A stretch of DNA of 64,000 bases from Ornithodoros turicata (lineage: Eukaryota > Arthropoda > Arachnida > Ixodida > Argasidae): the NCBI RefSeq assembly GCF_037126465.1, contig NC_088206.1, positions 8,221,187-8,285,186 on the forward strand, in the 5' to 3' direction. The notes beneath the pieces were generated by a model. That model was not told the DNA's origin, made no database searches, and worked only from the letters and a program-made list of their open reading frames with translations. Below, piece by piece: positions 12,700 to 24,232 of the stretch; position 1 is the first letter of the stretch, and each line of letters starts with the position of its first letter. The translations under genes were made by a program, and so were the position numbers.

Positions 12700-14980
12700 T
12701 GTGATCCCGAGCAGTCCCGGAGTGGCTACATCTGTATGAACACAGTGTGCCCCATCCAATCCAACAGACCGTAGGATTTGCGAGACGTGCTTTGCCGTCG
12801 AGGGCATTCCATTGGGGGACACTAATCCGTATGACACCATCGGGTGTAGTCATCTCACCCACGGCCAAAATTTGACCATTCAGTGGAATTCACCGTATAG
12901 ATGTCTAGTCATAACAAAGAGGACGTAGATTTTTCAAAGCCAAGTCTCATCGGTCTTGCATATAACTGTTAACTTTTTATTCTTCAGGCTTCAGACGTCT
13001 ACGCGTTAACAGCGACGTTTGCGCACCCTTTTAGTCTTAGGCAAGTTAAGCTGAGAGGCTTGAATATCCAACGTCTGTCAAAGCATGGAGACGTAAACAT
13101 CCATTTGTGGTAGTACATTTATAACGCAGCTCCGAAGCTGTTCTTGACATGCCGGAATGTGCACATGTCGGGTCAATGTTGTATGTAACATAACCGGATG
13201 GCACTTAGCCAGCCGCGCGATTCCAAAACACCGTAGGCTATGTTGGACTTACATTTATAAACTCGATTAGGGCTGTAAGAAGCTGAGGACATAGTGAGTT
13301 GAAGCATGTCATCACGTACGAGTCGTAGTGTCTTTTTCGCTATTGTCATAGAGCTGAAAAATGAACCTGAAGAAGCTCATCGCGCGGAGAAAGATGGAAT
13401 AATGTGCCAGCGCTTCTATAGAATGCGAGGTTCATAGCTCTGGGCGTTACGGCGAGCACGGTGAGCAGCGAAGCAGGTAGCTTAGCGCAAATCATGGCAT
13501 TACTTCCTCTCGGACATAGAAATCATCAAGAGAGATGCTAGAAGAAAAGGTGTGTGTGAGGGAGAGTAATGGGGGAGAGCAAAGGACTTGTATGAAGACG
13601 ACACCTCCTTTCAGTGTCGAAGTCTGGGAGATGCCATCACCATCGATACGGTGGGTTCGGCCACAGTCTTTCCCCGCGTAAACGCCAGTGCGCTTCGGCA
13701 CCCTAGTATCCAATCCAATCCAAGCCGTGCTTCTTTCCGCTGGGCTCCGTGTGCCATGCAATGTGCCAAGTGTGTTTGTTTTGTCTGCCATCATCGTCTG
13801 TGCTTGGATTGCGTCCCATTCCGAAAGTAACGGGTATTGTAAACCTTATGCTGTGACGTGCGAGAACGGCGCACGAGCTTGTAGGAGATCATATCTCTAT
13901 CTGTCTCTCATGGCGGTATGGCTGTATCACGGTATCATGGCAGTATATGTCATGACGGCTCACTTGTTGACCCCTCACTCCCCTGACTCACACCCCTTTT
14001 TGCTCGGCTTGGTTTCTAGTTATTACGGGGTCTCTATGCCCTCGGACGAGCGCGATCCTGCCCACGCAAGCTCGTGAAGTGCTGACCGCTCGTTCTACTG
14101 CTTGCGTCTGTGGAGGAATTGTTTGGCGTATCCCTAGAAAGAGCTACCTGGTTCGTTGTCTGAGCTAAACATTTGGCCGTGCTCAGATGCATCAGTGTAA
14201 ATCTCTTATTTACGCCTTGTTCCCTGCTATCCCAATAAGGATTTCATCGATTTCCCGGGTTTCCCCCGCAATGCTCGTTCTTGCCACGCAGATATGGTAC
14301 AAAGTAACGGTCAAGCATGGGCGCTAATCAGAGGAATCGATCACGAGGTCTTTCCTAATGGCTTCTTCCGAGCAGATATATATATATAAATAGCGCAACC
14401 TGCACGCAGCACGTTTTGCGAGCTGCCAGTCGTAAATGATATTAAGGTCAGCGAGAAGGCTCGAGCAACGTCATGTTGCCCACACTGTTAGGATCTCTTA
14501 CGCCTGTGTAATTCCTTTCGGGAGGCATTTGGTGGGTTAGTTGGTTCGTCGGTGGGCATGTTACTGCCGCCCCGTTTACTTTAACGTCCTCTGCCTGCCG
14601 GTTGGAATCCTTTGGAAAAGTTTCGTTGGTGTCATGGAGGTGTGCGCGATTTGTGGAGCGTGATTGCGCTGTCTTTTGTTGTAAGAGAAGCTTCATCTGA
14701 CTATGTTGCGGTCAACAATGTGGGATATAGACGGACGGGAAGAGATATGTAGTCCAAAGCCAACATTTATTTCTTTTATTTATTATTTCGACGTAGAATT
14801 TACGCCCTTCGTGTCGTTTATGTTGCAGACAGTGGAGAAATTTCATGTAAAGTATCGGCGTTAAGGTTTAAGTTAAGTTAAAAATCACAAGCTAAATCCT
14901 GTACGCAAAACCTCGTGGACCTCTTCAACGAAGAGAAACCCGTATTTTTATTTTTATTTTTTATTTGTTACGAGGCTACC
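12700..14980. other. No supportable gene
   Basis: Frames at 13492-13794 (minus) and 13588-14077 (plus) overlap each other and share no splice logic. A (TCCAA)n run at about 13709-13726 looks like a SINE or LINE tail. (TA)n lies at 14378-14390. Confidence 0.4.
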
Positions 14981-14985
14981 GTAGA

Positions 14986-15310
14986 CAGTCAAACCTCGAT
15001 TTATGAACGGCGAAGGTGTTCAAAGACTCCGCTTAGAGCTCTGCCTTCCTGCTTGGTGACCGGGTCAGTGACGAAGATGGCTCGGAAAAACCACCTTGGA
15101 AATTTTCCTTGCTTGCACCAGGCACAGTTCGTATCTGCTGGCTTGCGTAAACTTTCAACCCCAGTAGTGATACTACCCCAACCCCAAGCGCCATTACGCG
15201 TTACTCAGCCAAAATGGAATGACATTACATTACTCCTCCGCGAAATGTATTACTCATTAGCGAAATGTAACGCGTTGCTCTCCATTATTGCGACTGAAAG
15301 GAGCTTTACG
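14986..15310. mobile_element. Decayed DNA-transposon pieces
   Basis: CAGTCAAACCTCGATTTATG at 14986 resembles the end of pogo/Tigger-like elements. At 15185-15290, words of the type TTACGCGTTACTC and GAAATGTATTACTC repeat as in a hAT end. No partner ends were located, so both are remnants. Confidence 0.35.
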
Positions 15311-15319
15311 TGTGTCGTT

Positions 15320-17900
15320 ACTTTTTCTTTTGATTTATTTTTGTTTTTAAAGCGATCTATTTTTGGGGGGCCAACCACAGTGTAGGTAAGTCCGTGCCTT
15401 TATAAGGTCACGTGACCTGTCACGTGATCGCCAGACCACTGCGAACCAGTCACTGTTCGCGCTACGCTGACATTGTGTAACCATCACAGTAACAATGCAA
15501 ATATTAATAATAATAACCACAACAACAATAATATTAATTTCAAAACGTTAAAAGCCATTCAATGAAAATTTAATGGCACCTCAACAGGAGTTTCGCCAAC
15601 AATTTACCGTTAGCGCCCTGGAAATTTTTAAAACGCGTTTGGCACATTTGCCAAAGATGCAGTCAATGTTTTACTTCTTTTAGTTTTATTTTTTTACTTC
15701 TCTTTACTCTCTTCTTCTTTACTATTCTTGTTGGTTCGTTTATTCTAGTTGCTTTGTTCTATTTCTCTTTGTTTTGTCCTCTCCCTCTTCTTCTACTTCT
15801 TTTCGGTGGGTCCTTGGCCTGGTGGCCATGTGCTTAGTGGCGCAGAAACAACTGTGATATCTGCGCCCTTCGGCTCGATCGACATGTTATTGCGGCTCGA
15901 GGGCGGATTCCATACAAGGGAGGCACCGTATGCTGTCTGGAGTCTCAGCCGAGGAATCGGTTTTCGTTGAGGCGTATACTGAGTAGAAACGATATTGTTT
16001 CTGAAGGATGCGATTTTTTTTGTTGTTGTTGTTATTGTTGCTGGTTTCTCCTGTTCACTGTACATTAATGGCTCGTTTACATTTCTACTTGCAAAAAAGA
16101 AAAAAAGCGCTTTGACAAAATTTGTCAGTACAGTACCACTCACCGCCGAAGAGGAGCACGATAGGTTTTTCGTGCTTCAACTTTAAGTGTACTGAATAAT
16201 ACACAAAAATTTTAATTTCTGCATGGGTGAGGAAGCAACGTTAAAAGGTCGATGAGAGGGCGCTTCGCTGCTATACAGCTGAGATAGACAGGCAAAGCAC
16301 GCTTTACAGACTGCAAACTCTATCATTCTCGTCACTCGACCCAGGCAATTCAAAAGGAGACGGGTCGAGACAGAATAACGGGAGGACCTGGAAATATCTC
16401 TTGTCAAGTTAATTAAAAAAATATATCCGATTTAAAAAAATAATTTTGATTGGTACTGTACTGTGGACCATTACCTGGCATCCCAGAGCAATCATTGCTG
16501 TTGTTGTTGTTGTTGTTGCATCCCAAAGTAATCGTTGTGGAAAAAATAGCGCCGAATACGCTGTGCCACTGTGTCTCTGCTCATGAGAGGAGACAAACTG
16601 TAGATAGGTCACGTGACCAGCCAAATATAGGAACAACTCGCCAAACACGTGGTCACATTTCGGGATGGTTTCGTAGATTAAGTCTCCTTTTGTTACCGAT
16701 TCCATACTGGATGCAGTCTCTTGAGCTACTTGCACGCCTAATTCGTAAGAACATACATCTAACACACACACACACAAAAAAGAGCCAGAAAACTCTTCAT
16801 ACACAGATCACAAGTCTTACGCCTCACGGCATTCACGCAAGCCGCTAGAGTGTTCTCTGTGTTGCGCTAATGTGTGGTCCCGCGTGGCTGCATAATTCTT
16901 CCTTCTATTCCTCCACCTTTATTCTTGATATTTCACTCGCGTGCGCGCATTAAAACCCACATCCTTTTAGTCATTCAAAAGCTTCTCCGGAGTTCTTGCA
17001 CGTTCGTTCTTTTCGAACACCTTTCACGAGCTTCTATTGTTTCTTTCTTTTTTTTTTTTTTCGTTTTCACTCCAACTTCTAGCTTCCAGACAAAAGAGTG
17101 TTACTCCTCTTCCTTCGTTTCGTCTTCTTTGTAGCCCTCTCGCCTTCGTTAGGCGTTCGCCCGCCATATTTCAGCGATAATGCTCACCGTTTGTTGCGTT
17201 TGTGTAATACCGTTTATTCTTTTCTTCTTCTTGCGTTTTTTTTAAGTTAGATATAACGTATTCGTTCCTTTCTTTAACTTATTGTGTTGTTTATATTCAC
17301 TCCTCGTGCTTTTTCCTGTAGTCTGTACGAAGCTCCGTCTTTCCAGTGAAAAGTACTTTAGGCTTCACAATGAATATCCTATTAGCACGAAGCTTTGACG
17401 TTCCTTCTAAATACGGCGACCCTGACCTCCAATGTTGATAATTATTTTGCGTACTGACATTGTTTTCGTGGCAAAGACGACATCTTCAATTTATCTTCTT
17501 TCTCTTCACCTCCCTTTCTTTCTCTCCTCCTCCTCCTCCTCTTTTTGCGCGTGACGTGTACGCCTTGTAACGAGATTAAACTTCTCAGTTTGCATCGACC
17601 AGGGGAATGACAGTGTGATAACTTGGGGGCACAGAATTTGTCTCGTTCGTTTTTAAAATGTCGAAGATGCAGGGTGTCAGCAACATCGCTTTCTTTCCCC
17701 TTTTCTCTTTTTTTTTTGTTCACGTTTGAGGAGACACGGAACCCATCCTGCACACGCTTTTCTGTAACTTCTCGAGCAAAGCTTTCTGAGTAGTCGCAAC
17801 ACAATCTGACAGCGCAACAACAGTTATTCGAACGTCGCCCTCCAACAATCTTGCCAAATTTGGACACGCTTTCGGTTTCAAAGAAACTTGTTGTCGAGAG
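15320..17900. other. No confirmed gene; simple repeats
   Basis: (GTT)n lies at 16017-16040 and 16496-16518. A T- and C-rich stretch occupies 17041-17110 and 17480-17545. A minus-strand frame ending at 15793 could be a terminal exon and is described under findings. The 141-residue minus frame at 17442-17867 is low-complexity Lys/Arg from a polypyrimidine tract. Confidence 0.4.
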
Positions 17901-17914
17901 TAGGAATCAGTCTG

Positions 17915-18346
17915 AACACTTCGTCTTCATTCTCAACGTGATTTTGCCCAGATGTATATAGTTTGTTTGCTTGTGTGTGTGTGTGCGTGTGTGTGTGCTG
18001 GATGCACGCTCCAAAGCCGTGCTTAATATAAAATATGAAATTCAGAACGTTTGATCCCTTCGTTCGAATAAAATATGAAAATGATTCTCCACGCCAACAC
18101 CATTTGGTACTTCTTCTTCAGACGTCGTGACTATAACTGAGTGACGAGCTTGCAAACGCGTGGGTCGCTACGGTTTGCAAGTCTAAACGGAGCAGAACAT
18201 GCCGGACTCCATAAATTTTATTACGGCAGAGAACAAAGCGAAATTCTCATTAATATATGAACAGCCTCGTAAATTACGGACCCTGAAGGATTTATGACGA
18301 GCGATTTAGTCCAAAATACCTCTAGTAGTCCGTATTCAGCCGAAGA
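17915..18346. repeat. Dispersed repeat, copy 1
   Basis: Blocks shared with 34780-35262 in the same order: TTCTC(A/G)ACRTGATTTTG, GAAAATGATTCTCCAC, a GGGTCGCTA block, GTTTGCAAGTCTARACGGAG, ATAAATTTTATTA, GCAGAGAACAAAGC and GGTTTAGTCCAAAA with small changes. A TG run (17971-17997) interrupts it. There is no coding capacity or visible terminal repeat. Confidence 0.7.
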
Positions 18347-18960
18347 ATGTCATTGCAGGCAAACGTTCTTGCCTGGTGATTAATCATGTGGCGTATACAT
18401 ACGGGAGAGCAGGCGGAAAATTATGTCCTAGTAGAAGTCAGAGCTTGGGCATGCAGGGAACACGATACACCAGCCGTGCCGCCTTTTATGCGTGCCCACG
18501 GCGTGGCTTTTATTGGTACGGCAGGTAAAGGTTAAAGGCTCAAAAGAAGCTTTATATAGCCTGGGAAAGAAAAATATCGGACATCAAGGAAGTTTAACGG
18601 TCAACAAGGAGCTCAAGTTACATTTGAATGTACGTGTTCCTACGGTAACGTAACATTGGAGCAGTGTGCCTTAATGGCGCATTTAGAGTCCTGGGTAACC
18701 TGTTTTGTTTTCTTCCGTACAAAACTACAGCAGTTGTTCGGGGAATCGAATTTCGTCGAGTGTAGTCCACGGCGTATTTAAGTACTGGTTGGGAGCATGT
18801 TGGGAAGCTATTCTAGAATGATTTACGTTGCAACCTTCTCCTGTGTGATTGGACGTTATAATGACGTCATTAACAGTCGATGTGAGATTCCCAGTGGCAC
18901 TGAAAACAATAACCTATATTAATAACCTATAACCTATTTTTAAAGTTTTAATAGACTTAC

Positions 18961-19248
18961 CAGTTCCCGTGGCATAGTGGTTAGCATGATCGCTTTCCAC
19001 GCCGAGACTCTGAGATGACACAGGTTCGAATCCTGTCACCGGCTGTGCCGTCTGAGGTTTTCCCTGGGTTTTCCGAAGACTTTCCAGACGAATGTCGGCA
19101 CAGTTCCCAGTGAAGTCAGCCCAGTACACATACTAGCCCCCGCTGTCCCCCACTCCTTCTTGCTGTCCTCTCCGCATCTGTCCACGTGTGTGCGCCTGTC
19201 ATAGCCACAGTTGCACCGCGGCGCTAACACGAAATTAAATAAATAAAG
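18961..19248 (+). repeat. tRNA-derived SINE, family A, near full-length
   Basis: The head has pol III box A TGGCATAGTGG and box B GGTTCGAATCC spaced as in a tRNA, followed by the family body (TTTCCCTGGGTTTTCCGAAG, CTTTCCAGACGAATGTCGGC, TCCTCTCCGCATCTGTCCAC) and an A-rich tail (AAATTAAATAAATAAAG). It is not a working tRNA: the acceptor-stem halves do not pair and the body runs on. Confidence 0.88.
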
Positions 19249-19249
19249 T

Positions 19250-20400
19250 AAAAATACTTTTAGAGTTAAGTTCACGCGTGACGTGATGTCACGTGACGTT
19301 GTAAGAAAAAGGCGGTCTGCCTGTCAGAAAGTCGGCAAAGAGCCCTCTAAAACAAAGACTGAGATAGGAATAGAAAACACACACACACACAAAACACGTA
19401 CACAGCTCAGTTCGCGCGTTAAAATATTTTGTAGTGCGAAGCAGTAGCATTGTTATCTGATTACGATTGAAATCATTATCTCTATTTGTGATATGGCTTA
19501 GACTCGGGCCTGTTGTTGTCTCGCCTCATAACTGCGACCACCCTCTCCGTCTATTTTAACTTTACATATTTCCCCCTGCTTCCTGGGCTTGTTGGTATAT
19601 TAGGGCATGCTATCAGTGAAGCTACCAGGGCGTGTGTTCTACCTTGTTTGCGCAAGCCATTGTAAGCATTATGTTTAGGATGTGTAGCGAATGCTTCCAA
19701 AGCTGAAGGTAAGTGTGAAGGACTGTGTTACTCCTCAAAAATTATCACAGAAAAATAATAGTTTTACTATTATTGCTAAAGTGATTTACACAAGAATTCT
19801 ACATATCTTTAACTGGATACACAAAAAAATATCACGGAATACTAAAGGCGGCGCTGTGTACAATATAACGCTGAGGCGACATGAGGTCGCTGAACGTGCA
19901 GCTGTGCCTCATTCACGTCACATTGTTTTTGCGTCGAAAACACAGTAGTTTCGACCTAGCCGTCGTGATATAGTAATATAAGCATGCCATGTTTTTATAG
20001 TATGGCCCTCAATATAATCCATTAATCTAGTATGCTCGACAATGCTGGACACGTCAAGAGCAGATGGCGTTGTTTTATCAAACTCGTAACTCCTTTGTCA
20101 GGCCACCAGGACTTGACGGAAGCTCAAAAACTGCATGGCATGCATTGGGCCATCGGAGAGGGGACCCCAGAACGAAGTTGATTAATGGGGGCATAGTCCA
20201 CGTGTTCTAACGGGTTGCGATCAATCATAATTTGCGCTTCAAACACTCAACCCTCTCTATCGAACGGATCCGTCGTAAAATTAAGCGTAGGGTAGATGGA
20301 TTAGGGCGCGAGTATTGAGTTTGAGGTCGTTCCCAGCTGCCGCTGCTCGCGAGGATGAGCTACGATATCAGTAATAACTAACTCGCAGGTGCTCATGACT
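19250..20400. other. No supportable gene
   Basis: A short CA run lies at 19378-19392. No exon, repeat pair or terminal repeat was recognised. Confidence 0.35.
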
Positions 20401-20404
20401 AACT

Positions 20405-20482
20405 CCTCTTGTTTTGGAGTAGTCAGTCCTAACTGGGTCAGGACTAACATCTCCATGTTTTTCTTTCTCTTCCAATTCCTCT
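20405..20482 (+). repeat. Retroposon 3' tail, copy 1
   Basis: GTTTTGGAGTAGTCAGTCCT...ACTAACATCTCCATGTTTTTC recurs with few changes at 60816-60898, where it ends in (TCCAA)n. This is typical of a SINE or LINE 3' end. Confidence 0.6.
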
Positions 20483-20527
20483 TGTGTTCCGTGCTTTCCT
20501 TATAAGAGGTGCCACTGAAGCAGTATT

Positions 20528-20648
20528 CTTGATGTTAACATTGCCTTGAGTTTGAGGGAAAACACAGGTCGAGACGGTTCGTGAGTCTGTCTTGTGTTCC
20601 TCTCGTCCTGTGTTTTCCCTCAAACTCCAGGCAATGTTAACATCAAGA
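20528..20648. repeat. Inverted repeat with about 40-bp arms
   Basis: CTTGATGTTAACATTGCC then GAGTTTGAGGGAAAACACAG is mirrored after a 37-base spacer by CTGTGTTTTCCCTCAAACTC and GGCAATGTTAACATCAAG. It lies 33 bases before a second, larger hairpin. Confidence 0.85.
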
Positions 20649-20680
20649 CAACAACAGCTAACTTGCCTACTCCTGCGCAG

Positions 20681-20815
20681 GAAGGGAGTTGCCTCAGGAC
20701 AGAAGCCGCCGATATTTCGAACAGAGACTGTTCTTCTTCCGGGAAGAAGAAGACCAGAAGAACAACAGTCTCTGTTCGAAATATCGGCGGCTTCTGTCCT
20801 GAGGCAACTCCCTTC
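20681..20815. repeat. Near-perfect hairpin with about 57-bp arms
   Basis: GAAGGGAGTTGCCTCAGGAC, AGAAGCCGCCGATATTTCGA and ACAGAGACTGTTCTTC are mirrored almost without mismatch after a short purine-rich loop. The motif CCGCCGATATTTCGAACAGA recurs in another hairpin at 55946-56011, so it belongs to a repeat family. Confidence 0.88.
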
Positions 20816-21299
20816 CTACATCTCCACCGGTTCGCTGGATTTCTACACATCTACTTCTGTGCAGTTTGGGAACGCTAGCAGACAACGACAGGAGGAACCA
20901 CACAGGACAGGCGTCACTCACAACTGAAGGAGCGGAAAGTTGGGCTAGTTGGTGGAAATTCTGTCGTCGTCCGTCCCCTGTCCCCAAATTACACAGTTGC
21001 ATTTCCATCAACTATAGCCCCAACTTTCTGCACTTGCATACTCCTGTTATGTTCAAAAAGTATTCGTTGCAAACAAGACGTGCCTACTTTATGAAAGTTC
21101 ACAAGGCGAATGCACCCTGCTGGTTTGTGTTCTACAGCTTTCTTGTTGCAGACTGCAGACTGGAGTGCCTGCCTATTTGAACACTTTCAGAAGCAATTTA
21201 GGAGTTTCATTTAAAAAAAAATAGTTTCTACTAAATGTAAAAGGTAGTGGCATGGGAGGGCCAAAAACCTTACCTGACACATCGTCAAGGCCTCCTCGT

Positions 21300-21627
21300 G
21301 TTAGCCCCGTTTTACGAATGGCGTGTGGTGAATTCTGGGTCTTAGTTCAAGCATCTGATCGGCCGCTCCATGCCCTGCTCTATGCTATCCGCTCTATGCT
21401 CTGCTCTCGCTGCGCTGTTTCGGCGGATACCAAGTATGTGCTTCTCGACTGCCATCTTTACGCCTCCCAAAGAGCAGCTCCTGCAGTGTCGCCTGCAATC
21501 GATCGCTGCCGCACCATTCACATTTGCAACCATCCTCGGCCCTTGGTCCAACCAGATCGACCATCGCCAAGCTCTTGAGTACTTCCAGATTTTTCTCCAG
21601 GACACCGATCTCCTCTCTACCCTATGA
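21300..21627 (+). pseudogene. I-like LINE C-terminal fragment
   Basis: The main frame reads EQLLQCRLQSIAAAPFTFAT then ILGPWSNQIDHRQALEYF and DTDLLSTL to a stop at 21627, the end block of RNase H-bearing LINEs as at 1980-2114. The upstream zinc-knuckle part (CHLYASQR) is in another frame. A TG run marks the 3' end near 21650-21668. Confidence 0.65.
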
Positions 21628-22029
21628 TGTGTCTGCGTACCTGTGAGCTGTGTGTGTGTGTGTGTGTTTGTATGTTGTGTTTTTGCCTAGCGTTCTGTTT
21701 ATGTTATCTCACTGACTCCACTGACAATCGACCCCTATTCAGCCTCACGTCGTTCATCATCTCATCATCAGTACACATTGTGACGGGCTGGGCTTTTTGA
21801 AAAAATCGGTTTCCGAAACTTTTTCCAATTTTTTATCATCAAAGGGACAGCGCGGCCTGTTACTTTCACCCGGTCGCAGGAGCTCGTGTTCCCACTCAGT
21901 TGAAAGAAACAAAACTTTAGTTGACATGTACACATTGTCTCTCGGGTTTCCGCCGCGCGGGGGCTCCAGGACCGATACGCAGGTTTCTGGCAGGCCGTCC
22001 AGGAAGTCGCTGATCGCTGAAGATGTTCG

Positions 22030-22165
22030 TGAAATCTCGTGTGGAACCGGTGAGCTGTATGGACGGGTTCCACGGACGAATGCAGAATGGATGGTTAGGA
22101 GGCACTTCTGGTCAATCCCCCATGTAGCGCAGGTGTAGTGCCGAAGAGCATTCAGCCAGTGCTGC
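22030..22165 (-). pseudogene. LINE reverse-transcriptase tail fragment
   Basis: The minus strand encodes HWLNALRHYTCATWGIDQKC then LLTIHSAFVRG, resembling the thumb region of I/R1-type LINEs (pattern WG-D---LL-----LVR). The downstream frame is broken. Opposite in strand to the neighbouring LINE tail at 21300-21627, so it is a separate insertion. Confidence 0.4.
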
Positions 22166-22189
22166 ACACCAAAGGGAGTAATAGATGTT

Positions 22190-22800
22190 TAGAAAATCCG
22201 CACCCCGAATACGGAAATTTATCCGTCTCTGACATCACTGCAGGCGTCTCCGCCTATCAGAGAGCGAGAAAGGTATTCGACCCATGGGTAGAAGTCAGGG
22301 CGGATCAGATTGAAAGTATCCACATTCGTACGGTATCCGCGCATGCAAGATCCGCGAACGCGCTAGTTGACGTTAGGTGTACCGCGTTCGCGCAGGGGCG
22401 GGGGTGACGTGAGACGGGGGTGAGATGTTGACCACAAACGCACATTTCGCGGTCCTTGCATTTGTAGACAAATATTTGTACGACAAAAATGTTACGTTGC
22501 AAACATTGAGTCATCCACAGTTGTACGAATATAGCAGTTAAAGCAACAACAATGCAAGGAATGGCACACTTATGCGCCATTTTGGATTCATTGCGTGCTC
22601 TTAATTATGGCTCCCTCTGTGGACGTCGGCAGAGACACTAATGCTTATTTCCGGATAAAATGCGGATATCCGCTCGCAGCACGAAGGCGCGAGGTTCTAT
22701 CCGCGTTTTATCCGCGTGATTTCAAAACGTTATATTTCTATCTGCAAACCAGCAAACAGCGCGGATCCGCGGGATACAACCGCACCCGCGCACAGCTCCA
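22190..22800. mobile_element. Element rich in ATCCGC words
   Basis: ATCCGC, GCGGAT and close variants occur repeatedly at both sides (22195-22400 and 22655-22790), many in inverted orientation. This matches the general design of short DNA elements with reiterated end motifs. Exact ends were not found. Confidence 0.45.
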
Positions 22801-23039
22801 CTCACGGGAATGGCGGTATAGTCCTCCCTTCTCATGTTCAGAGCTTGACGGGGTACGTGTGTTCGACATCTTACGAGGGCTTATACATCTCTCCAAGCGC
22901 GGTACGTAAAGAATATTCTTTTTGACGTAGAACTGCGTCTTTCTTTGCGGTACCTACGGGGTGTCATGACAGGTACCTATGGGATGTCACAGTGAATGAG
23001 GTGGCGTTGTATAGATACCAGATAAAACTTTCACTCTTT

Positions 23040-23120
23040 TTAAAGGGGCACTGAAGGGGTTGGTAGGGTGGGGTTGGTATTGTTGGTATAGAGATATTTT
23101 TGCACTTTAGTGCCCCTCTA
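23040..23120. repeat. Short inverted-repeat element
   Basis: AGGGGCACTGAAG near 23045 is mirrored by CACTTTAGTGCCCCT near 23118. It is about 75 bases long with no coding capacity, probably a small MITE remnant. Confidence 0.45.
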
Positions 23121-23611
23121 AGCACTGGTGCGCTGGTGCTTAATAAGTGCAACATTCTAAGGCACTTATGCTATTATGTGCATTTATAACGAAAACAAAA
23201 TACAAATCTATAAGACGAAAACACAAATACTAAAAAAGAGGCCGCTCGCGCTAACAACGACACTACGTCACCAAGGCCGTCGACGTTGAGTGTTAGTCCT
23301 ACAAAACGAGCCAACAAGACTTCAACCAGCACGTCAAACCTCAACAGCCGTGGCCCCCAGCACAGTCACCACCACCATCATCATTTTTTGCTTCAACATG
23401 TTGGTGCACAGTTCAACGCGCACATTAATGTGCATAATGAACCATATGCCCATCAAAGTGTCATAACCTCTTTAATGATGCCTCTCGCGCGAGTTGTGCC
23501 AAGAATACCAAAGCTTTCTTCACGAGAGCCCGCACATAGTAACATTACCACTTGGTGCTTCAGGGTGCTTGCTTCTGAGATTTCGTCATGTGATACCCTT
23601 ACTCACTTCGC

Positions 23612-23848
23612 TCAGCAGAGCGTTATGAATGTGCTCGGAGCAATATTGGGTTCAATGTGAGCCTGGGCCAACGTGCCATGCATATCGATCAAGATTGTAA
23701 CAGCTGGGTTCTCAAGACGCAAAACTCTGTTCAGCGAAGCAGAAATTCCGATAGACAGTCTCTTGTCGCTGAATTCTTCGTCGGTTATTATGCATGTAAA
23801 TCCGTGCAAAGACTCATGAACGAAGTTTGTGAAGTGCGACGGAAACAT
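23612..23848 (-). pseudogene. Unrecognised coding-like fragment
   Basis: The minus frame reads HESLHGFTCIITDEEFSDKR, then LSIGISASLNRVLRLENPAV and TILIDMHGTLAQAHIEPN before a stop. Composition looks like a real protein. A further stretch (SEASTLKHQVVMLLCAGSRE..., about 23590-23460) follows in another frame. It could be an exon pair of the candidate gene at 25591-24233 or a relic of a mobile element; I recognise no family. Confidence 0.3.
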
Positions 23849-24232
23849 TTGTGGCTGGCTTCTTTTCTTTTGGTTTGCGCTTCGATGCGCAGCCTCACTG
23901 TGCAGACATCATGCAGAGTCTGACTTGTCTTATGTGAGCATTTCGAAGGCTGACTCTTTGCAAACCATTGTGAGTCGGAAGTGTATATGGATGGTACTGA
24001 GTAACTGATGCATGCATTGTGTGCGGTATGCCGCTGTTGCGATTTCGAAATGTTTCTGAAACAGAGCACGTCGTTGTTCGCAGTTCTTTCGTGTGTGGTG
24101 TGTCTTTGTATGTGCAGTGACTCCGTATCAGACAAAAGAGCGTTGATATTTGGGCTAATAATTCTCGTATTTAAACAGTTGGTGTCTATTCAAAAGTAGA
24201 TTATTTCGTTGTTCACTTGACTTTATATTGCA

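Noticed and set aside
14915..15385. Plus-strand frame of 156 codons
   Set aside because: It crosses two transposon-end remnants and a T-rich tract; the translation has no domain features.
17442..17867. Minus-strand frame of 141 codons rich in Lys and Arg
   Set aside because: It comes from a T/C-rich plus strand; no recognisable domain or splice support.
18961..19045. tRNA gene
   Set aside because: Box A and B are present but stems do not close and the sequence runs into the family A SINE body seen elsewhere.
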